Assembly: GCA_946186215.1 (NCBI GenBank)
Contig: CAMHMM010000048.1
Location: forward strand, 1-9,936
Source: an uncultured Ruminococcus sp.
GTDB lineage: Bacteria > Bacillota > Clostridia > Oscillospirales > Ruminococcaceae
Direction: 5' to 3'
Length of the DNA stretch: 9,936 nt
Shown here: positions 6,454-9,936 of the stretch, piece after piece
Layout of the letters: the number at the start of each line of letters is the position of its first letter
Numbering within the stretch: the first letter of the stretch is position 1
Translations under genes and position numbers: made by a program
The notes under the pieces: generated by a model
Database searches by the model: none
Told to the model about the DNA's origin: nothing
Seen by the model: the letters and a program-made list of their open reading frames with translations, nothing else

Positions 6454-7138
6454 ATATATCTTCCTCCGGCTGTTCGTCGGGAGAGTAATATGTAGGCTCA
6501 CCTGCATCGTCAAAGCCCACTGCGGAGTATGAGGGGATCTTCCTAAGTATCTCGAAGCAGTAGCCCTGCTGCCACATCTGTGCGGTCACATTTATCTCGT
6601 AGCCGCAGCCGGGATCGCAGGCAAAGTCCATAGCGGGCATCTTGGGCAGCCCGAAGCAGGACATCATGTTCATCAGTATCCCCGAATGAGTGACCACTGC
6701 GGCATGAGTGATGTTTTCCTTCATCATGTCGCGGATGATGGTATCAAGGGATGAAAAGCAGCGCACCATCATATTGCGCAGGGATTCGCCGTTGGGAGGC
6801 GGGTTGTCAAGGCCGCCCCTGAGCCACTTCTTGTAGCTGTCGAGCTTTGCGAGCTCCTCAGCTTTGCAGCCCTCGAAAACGCCGAAATCCATTTCCCGCA
6901 GGTCGTCTATCTCCACAAGCTCCCTGTCGGGAAAGAGTATATCCGCAGACTGGACTGCCCTTTCAAGAGGGCTGGTGTACACCTTTGCGACCTTGGGGTA
7001 TTCGTGGGACTCGTACATATTTTCCAGCTCTTCCCTGCCCTCGTCTGAAAGGGGCAGGTCGGTGCTGCCTATGTAGATACCCTGTTCATTTGCCTTTGTA
7101 CGCCCGTGGCGTATTATATAAATATGATATGATATCAT
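6428..7138 (-). CDS. Histidine phosphatase superfamily protein (phosphoglycerate mutase-like), 236 aa
   Basis: Members use a phospho-histidine intermediate to hydrolyse or transfer phosphate on small molecules or proteins. The signature IIRHGRT places the nucleophilic His at residue 11 with Arg10. TSPLERAVQSA gives the second Arg (60), LREMDFGVFEG the catalytic Glu (82), and VVTHSGIL the second His (151), so the active site looks complete. The fold is close to the CobC/GpmB-type group; the substrate cannot be read from the sequence. The last 40 or so residues form an acidic extension rich in Asp, Glu and Tyr, overlapping the next gene by 26 bases. The start is the ATG nine codons before the RHG, but no clear Shine-Dalgarno precedes it. 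It is the first gene of the seven-gene block, about 97 bases after the rpsU hairpin, and its own promoter was not identified with confidence. Confidence 0.9.
   Translation of the reverse strand: MISYHIYIIRHGRTKANEQGIYIGSTDLPLSDEGREELENMYESHEYPKVAKVYTSPLERAVQSADILFPDRELVEIDDLREMDFGVFEGCKAEELAKLDSYKKWLRGGLDNPPPNGESLRNMMVRCFSSLDTIIRDMMKENITHAAVVTHSGILMNMMSCFGLPKMPAMDFACDPGCGYEINVTAQMWQQGYCFEILRKIPSYSAVGFDDAGEPTYYSPDEQPEEDIYDDTEYQF
6460..6467 (-). promoter_or_regulatory. Ribosome binding site that fixes the start of the 273-aa membrane protein
   Basis: GGAGGAAG on the minus strand ends six bases before the ATG at 6451-6453 and lies inside the coding end of the phosphatase-like gene. The same GCCGGAGGAAGA context precedes the membrane-protein start at 3346. 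It argues for the internal start over the upstream ATG at 6511-6513. Confidence 0.75.
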
Positions 7139-7225
7139 CGTTATTACCGTAGATCATTGATTGCCGGAACAGGCTACTGCCTTTGTATTGTACAGGATAA
7201 AGCAGCCTTCCCGTCCGTTTTTTTA

Positions 7226-7277
7226 GTATAAAATTTCCGGCTGATGCCGCACTTTCATGTGCAAGCCTCAGCCGGAA
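7226..7277 (-). terminator. Probable rho-independent terminator after rpsU
   Basis: Perfect 10-bp arms at 7235-7244 and 7268-7277 (TTCCGGCTGA and TCAGCCGGAA) enclose a 23-base loop, which itself contains a GCAC/GTGC mini-stem. On the minus strand the outer stem is followed by ATTTTATACT, a modest T-rich tract. It lies about 60 bases after the rpsU stop, with a smaller TGCCG/CGGCA hairpin (7301-7316) in between. The broken T tract leaves room for read-through into the downstream operon. Confidence 0.7.
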
Positions 7278-7335
7278 GTGCCGATCATTACATGCCGTCC
7301 TGCCGTCTATGCGGCAAAAGACGAAGCGGCTTTTA

Positions 7336-7509
7336 TCAATATTTGCGCTTACGAGCTGCCTCAGACTTCTTCTTGCGCTTTACTGAGGGCTTCTCATAAT
7401 GCTCTCTCTTGCGGACTTCCGCAATAACGCCGTCTCTCGCACAATCTCTCTTGAAACGCTTGAGAGCCGCATCGAGGTTCTCGTTGCTTCTTACTCTGAC
7501 TTCTGCCAT
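7336..7509 (-). CDS. rpsU: 30S ribosomal protein bS21 (57 aa)
   Basis: bS21 is a small basic protein of the 30S subunit that sits near the 3' end of 16S rRNA and helps translation initiation. The sequence is a typical short Firmicutes-type bS21: it opens MAEVRVRSNENLDAALKRF, contains VRKREHYEKPSVKRKKKSEA and ends ARKRKY. The frame is open for another 35 codons upstream, but the true start is set by the family N-terminus and by GGGAGGG at 7517-7523, seven bases before the ATG. The gene is monocistronic in appearance, with a consensus promoter, a long leader and a terminator. It sits directly downstream of rpoC. Confidence 0.97.
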   Translation of the reverse strand: MAEVRVRSNENLDAALKRFKRDCARDGVIAEVRKREHYEKPSVKRKKKSEAARKRKY

Positions 7510-7636
7510 TAACAATCCCTCCCTTTGCTGCTCTGAGCAGAGGATTATTCCTCCGCGGAGATCCGCAGAAGAATCGCTGACCTGGTCAGCTGCCGCAGTA
7601 AGGGAAGTCATCACCCTGAACGCGGCTAAATGTAAC
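7510..7636 (-). promoter_or_regulatory. Structured 5' leader of rpsU, about 127 nt
   Basis: The leader from the predicted start near 7636 to the rpsU ATG is packed with inverted repeats: GCTGACC-T-GGTCAGC (7576-7590), the palindrome CTCCGCGGAG (7551-7560), GAGGA-TTAT-TCCTC (7540-7553) and CTGCTC-T-GAGCAG (7528-7540). In addition, leader bases 7600-7606 can pair with the Shine-Dalgarno region 7519-7525 over seven base pairs, one a G-U wobble. It includes the strong site GGGAGGG (7517-7523). Autogenous control is known for many ribosomal protein leaders; for this one it is inference, and I do not recognise a named motif. Confidence 0.55.
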
Positions 7637-7642
7637 TATAAT

Positions 7643-7671
7643 ATTATACAAAATTTTTCGGGATTTGTCAA
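7643..7671 (-). promoter_or_regulatory. Consensus sigma-A promoter of rpsU
   Basis: On the minus strand a perfect TTGACA (7666-7671) and a perfect TATAAT (7643-7648) are separated by 17 bases, the ideal spacing for the housekeeping sigma factor. The A/T-rich DNA just upstream (7681-7720) may act as an UP-like element. Transcription should start near 7636. High strength fits a ribosomal protein gene. Confidence 0.93.
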
Positions 7672-7755
7672 GTATGGAGAGAAAAAATCTTTAAAAAATT
7701 CAGACAAAATTTTGTTGAAATAGTATAGTATGTGTTTTTGAAATGTTCTGTACCG

Positions 7756-7781
7756 AATGCCCGCCTGTTACAGCGGGCATT
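7756..7781 (-). terminator. Hairpin after rpoC, possible terminator
   Basis: AATGCCCG (7756-7763) and CGGGCATT (7774-7781) pair perfectly, extended by CTG/CAG with a bulged base and a TTA loop. It lies about 40 bases after the rpoC stop codon. No T run follows immediately on the minus strand, although T-rich stretches appear 60-75 bases further on. It could be a weak terminator or an mRNA 3'-end stabiliser. Direct copies of CTGTACC(G/A)AAT flank it at 7748-7758 and 7784-7794. Confidence 0.5.
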
Positions 7782-7819
7782 GCCTGTACCAAATCTGATT
7801 TATGCCGTCCGCAGGAGCA

Positions 7820-9936
7820 TCAGATATCTATATTGATATTGGCGTTCCTGATGACCTTGACATTGTTGTAGACCTCCATGCCGGTGCCGGCAGGGATCAG
7901 CTTACCAATGATAACATTTTCCTTGAGGCCTCTGAGCTCATCGCTCTTGCCCTTGATAGCTGCATCGGTAAGAGCTCTTGTGGTCTCCTGGAAGGATGCT
8001 GCGGAAAGGAAGGAATCCGAGTTGGAGGATGCCTTTGTGATACCCTGGATAATGGGCTTTACGATCACCTCGCGCAGATCCTCTTCGCCCAGCTCGCGGC
8101 GCATACGGATGCGGCGGTTCTCTTCAACTGCATCTCTGCTGTTGATGACTGCACCGGGGAGCAGCTTGGAGGAGCCTGCATCCTCGACAACGACGCGCTT
8201 GATCATCTGGCTTACGATTACCTCGATATGCTTGTCGTTGATATCAACACCCTGCAGACGGTAAACCTTCTGTACCTCGGTGATGATATAGTTCTGTACA
8301 GCCTGTACGCCCAGTGTTTCAAGCACATCTGCGGGGTTGATGGAGCCTTCGGTGAGAGCGTCGCCCTTCTTTACGAGGACACCATTCTTTATATTGGGCT
8401 TGATCTTTATGCCGTAGTCGATCTGATAGCTGGTCTCATCGCCTGTCTCGGGATCGGAGAGAACGATATTTCTCTTGTTGCCGCTCTCGACGATATGTAC
8501 CTCGCCGTCTTCCTTGGCGATGATAGCGGCATTCTTGGGCCTTCTGGACTCGAAGAGCTCCTCGACTCTGGGAAGACCCTGTGTGATATCTTCCGCAGAA
8601 GCGATACCGCCCGTATGGAAGGTTCTCATCGTAAGCTGTGTACCGGGCTCACCGATGGACTGTGCAGCGATGGTGCCGACAGCCTCACCCACAGCAACGA
8701 GGTTGTTGTTTGCAAGGTTTGCGCCGTAGCACTTTGCGCATACGCCGTACTTTGCGTGGCAATTGAGAACGGAGCGGATGACCGCACGCTCTATGCCGGC
8801 ATCTGCGATCTTCTTTGCATCAGCAGCGGTGAGGAGCTGGTTCTTCGATGCAAGGAGTGCGCCTGTATTGGGATCGCGGAGATCCTCAAGAAGATATCTG
8901 CCCACAAGTCTTTCCTCGAAGGGCTCGATGATCTCCGTGCCGTTTTTGATCGTGTAGATCTCGATGCCTTCATCAGTGCCGCAGTCCTCCTCGCGGACGA
9001 TTACCTCCTGAGATACATCAACAAGTCTTCTTGTAAGGTATCCGGAGTCGGCAGTTCTGAGGGCGGTATCTGCAAGGCCCTTTCTTGCTCCTCGTGAGGA
9101 GATGAAGTATTCGAGGATGTTAAGGCCTTCACGGTAGTTTGCTCTGATAGGCATCTCGATGGTGGAACCTGAGGTGTTGGCGATAAGTCCGCGCATACCT
9201 GCGAGCTGTCTTATCTGGTTGATCGAACCTCTCGCTCCGGAGTCTGCCATCATGTTGATGGGGTTGTACTTGTCAAGGTCAGCCTTCAGTGCCTCTGTTA
9301 CCTCGTCGGTAGCGCCGTTCCAGATCTGGATGAATCTCTTGGACTTTTCGGATGCGCTCATAAGACCGCGCTGGTAGAGCGCGTTGATCTTGTCTACCTT
9401 CTTGTCGGCAGCCTCGAGGATCTCGGGCTTCTCCTTGGGTATAGTAGCGTCGCAAACGGCAACGGTGATAGCTGCCTTTGTGGAATATTTGAAGCCGAGC
9501 GCCTTGATATCGTCGAGCACCTCGGATGTCCTTGTGGTGCCGTGCTTCTGGATGCAGCGGTCGATGATCTGGGAGAGCTGCTTCTTCTTTACGAGGAAGT
9601 CGATCTCCAGATTGAATTCGTCCTCTGTCTTTGTTCTGTCAACATATCCGAGATCCTGAGGGATCTTTTCGTTGAATATAAGTCTGCCCACTGTGCAGTC
9701 AACAAGGTGGGAGTATTTCTTTCCGCCCTTGTCCTTTGTAAGGCGTACCTTGATGGGAGCATGGAGCGATACCACGCCCTCCTGATATGCCATGAGAGCC
9801 TCGTTTACATCCCTGAACACCTTGCCCTCGCCCTTTTCACCAAGGTTTTCCTTTTTGAGGGTGAGGTAGTAGGAGCCCAGTACCATATCCTGTGAAGGAA
9901 CGGCAACAGGACGGCCGTCAGAGGGCTTGAGCAGGT
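7820..9936 (-). CDS. rpoC: DNA-directed RNA polymerase subunit beta-prime, C-terminal part (5' end outside the window)
   Basis: The frame is open from the window edge to the TGA at 7820-7822, giving 704 residues. It begins with LLKPSDGRPVAVPSQDMVLG, which in RpoC lies shortly after the catalytic NADFDGD motif (not in the window). The bridge helix region MMADSGARGS...QIRQLAGMRGL is encoded around 9190-9256. The second zinc site keeps all four Cys codons (8981-8983, 8759-8761, 8738-8740, 8729-8731) in the pattern C...CHAKYGVCAKCYG. The trigger loop QSIGEPGTQLTMRTFHTGG lies around 8605-8665 and carries no large insertion, as in Gram-positive enzymes. The C-terminus ends IPAGTGMEVYNNVKV followed by a short tail, a normal end. 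rpoB is expected upstream. The gene forms part of the core transcription enzyme. Confidence 0.98.
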   Translation of the reverse strand, partial: LLKPSDGRPVAVPSQDMVLGSYYLTLKKENLGEKGEGKVFRDVNEALMAYQEGVVSLHAPIKVRLTKDKGGKKYSHLVDCTVGRLIFNEKIPQDLGYVDRTKTEDEFNLEIDFLVKKKQLSQIIDRCIQKHGTTRTSEVLDDIKALGFKYSTKAAITVAVCDATIPKEKPEILEAADKKVDKINALYQRGLMSASEKSKRFIQIWNGATDEVTEALKADLDKYNPINMMADSGARGSINQIRQLAGMRGLIANTSGSTIEMPIRANYREGLNILEYFISSRGARKGLADTALRTADSGYLTRRLVDVSQEVIVREEDCGTDEGIEIYTIKNGTEIIEPFEERLVGRYLLEDLRDPNTGALLASKNQLLTAADAKKIADAGIERAVIRSVLNCHAKYGVCAKCYGANLANNNLVAVGEAVGTIAAQSIGEPGTQLTMRTFHTGGIASAEDITQGLPRVEELFESRRPKNAAIIAKEDGEVHIVESGNKRNIVLSDPETGDETSYQIDYGIKIKPNIKNGVLVKKGDALTEGSINPADVLETLGVQAVQNYIITEVQKVYRLQGVDINDKHIEVIVSQMIKRVVVEDAGSSKLLPGAVINSRDAVEENRRIRMRRELGEEDLREVIVKPIIQGITKASSNSDSFLSAASFQETTRALTDAAIKGKSDELRGLKENVIIGKLIPAGTGMEVYNNVKVIRNANINIDI

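Noticed and set aside
6454..6513. Upstream ATG at 6511-6513 for the 273-aa membrane protein
   Set aside because: It would lengthen the overlap with the phosphatase gene to 86 bases and adds a 20-residue stretch unlike a membrane-protein N-terminus, whereas 6453 has GGAGGAAG.
7187..7192. TACAAT as the -10 box of a promoter for the phosphatase-like gene
   Set aside because: No acceptable -35 hexamer is present at 16 to 18 bases (GC-rich GGACGGG there), so a promoter is not supported.
7510..7614. N-terminal extension of bS21 starting at a GTG at 7612-7614
   Set aside because: The frame is open for 35 codons, but the family begins at the MAEVRV methionine, which has a strong GGGAGGG site; the extension is the leader RNA.
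7820..9097. Long plus-strand open frame of 431 codons (7802-9097) opposite rpoC
   Set aside because: It is the antisense shadow of a highly conserved rpoC; the protein is Cys/Leu/Asp-rich with no recognisable domain and no ribosome binding site.
1..9936. CRISPR arrays, tRNA or rRNA genes, insertion sequences
   Set aside because: No spaced repeat array, cloverleaf, rRNA-like conserved stretch or transposase frame was found on either strand.

Overview
This window reads as chromosomal DNA of a low-to-mid GC Gram-positive bacterium, most likely a Clostridia member of the Ruminococcus type (an inference from protein style, not proven). The support is a short 57-residue bS21 with the Firmicutes-type basic tail, an RpoC without an insertion in the trigger loop, GGAGG-type ribosome binding sites, a lipoprotein-type sugar-binding protein and a consensus sigma-A promoter. 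Every supported gene lies on the minus strand, so transcription runs from the right end of the window to the left.

Right end (7820-9936): the C-terminal two thirds or so of rpoC (RNA polymerase beta-prime), cut by the window edge and followed by a hairpin. Next comes rpsU (7336-7509, bS21) with its own TTGACA-17-TATAAT promoter, a roughly 127-nt leader full of inverted repeats, and its own hairpin terminator.

Middle (1246-7138): a tight seven-gene block, with overlaps of 26 and 32 bases and gaps of 9 to 45 bases, closed by a strong terminator at 1193-1230. In transcription order it holds a histidine-phosphatase (phosphoglycerate-mutase-like) protein, a polytopic membrane protein, a membrane-anchored S41/CtpA-like protein, a small three-helix membrane protein, a TPR-like helical cytosolic protein, a second polytopic membrane protein, and queA. 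Two of these are unusual. The S41 protein has lost both catalytic dyad residues (Ser to Gly, Lys to His) and looks like a pseudoprotease. The queA product carries a complete barstar-like (RNase-inhibitor fold) domain fused in frame to the N-terminus of an otherwise normal tRNA ribosyltransferase-isomerase.

Left end (1-1192): an AT-rich 480-base intergenic region with a candidate promoter and several palindromes, leading into the first 237 codons of an ABC-transporter solute-binding lipoprotein that runs off the window.

Functionally, the right side is core transcription and translation. The middle mixes one tRNA-modification enzyme with an uncharacterised membrane-associated gene set. The left side begins a nutrient-uptake locus. 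The most notable observations are the barstar-QueA fusion and the inactive-looking S41 protein inside an operon of unknown membrane proteins.
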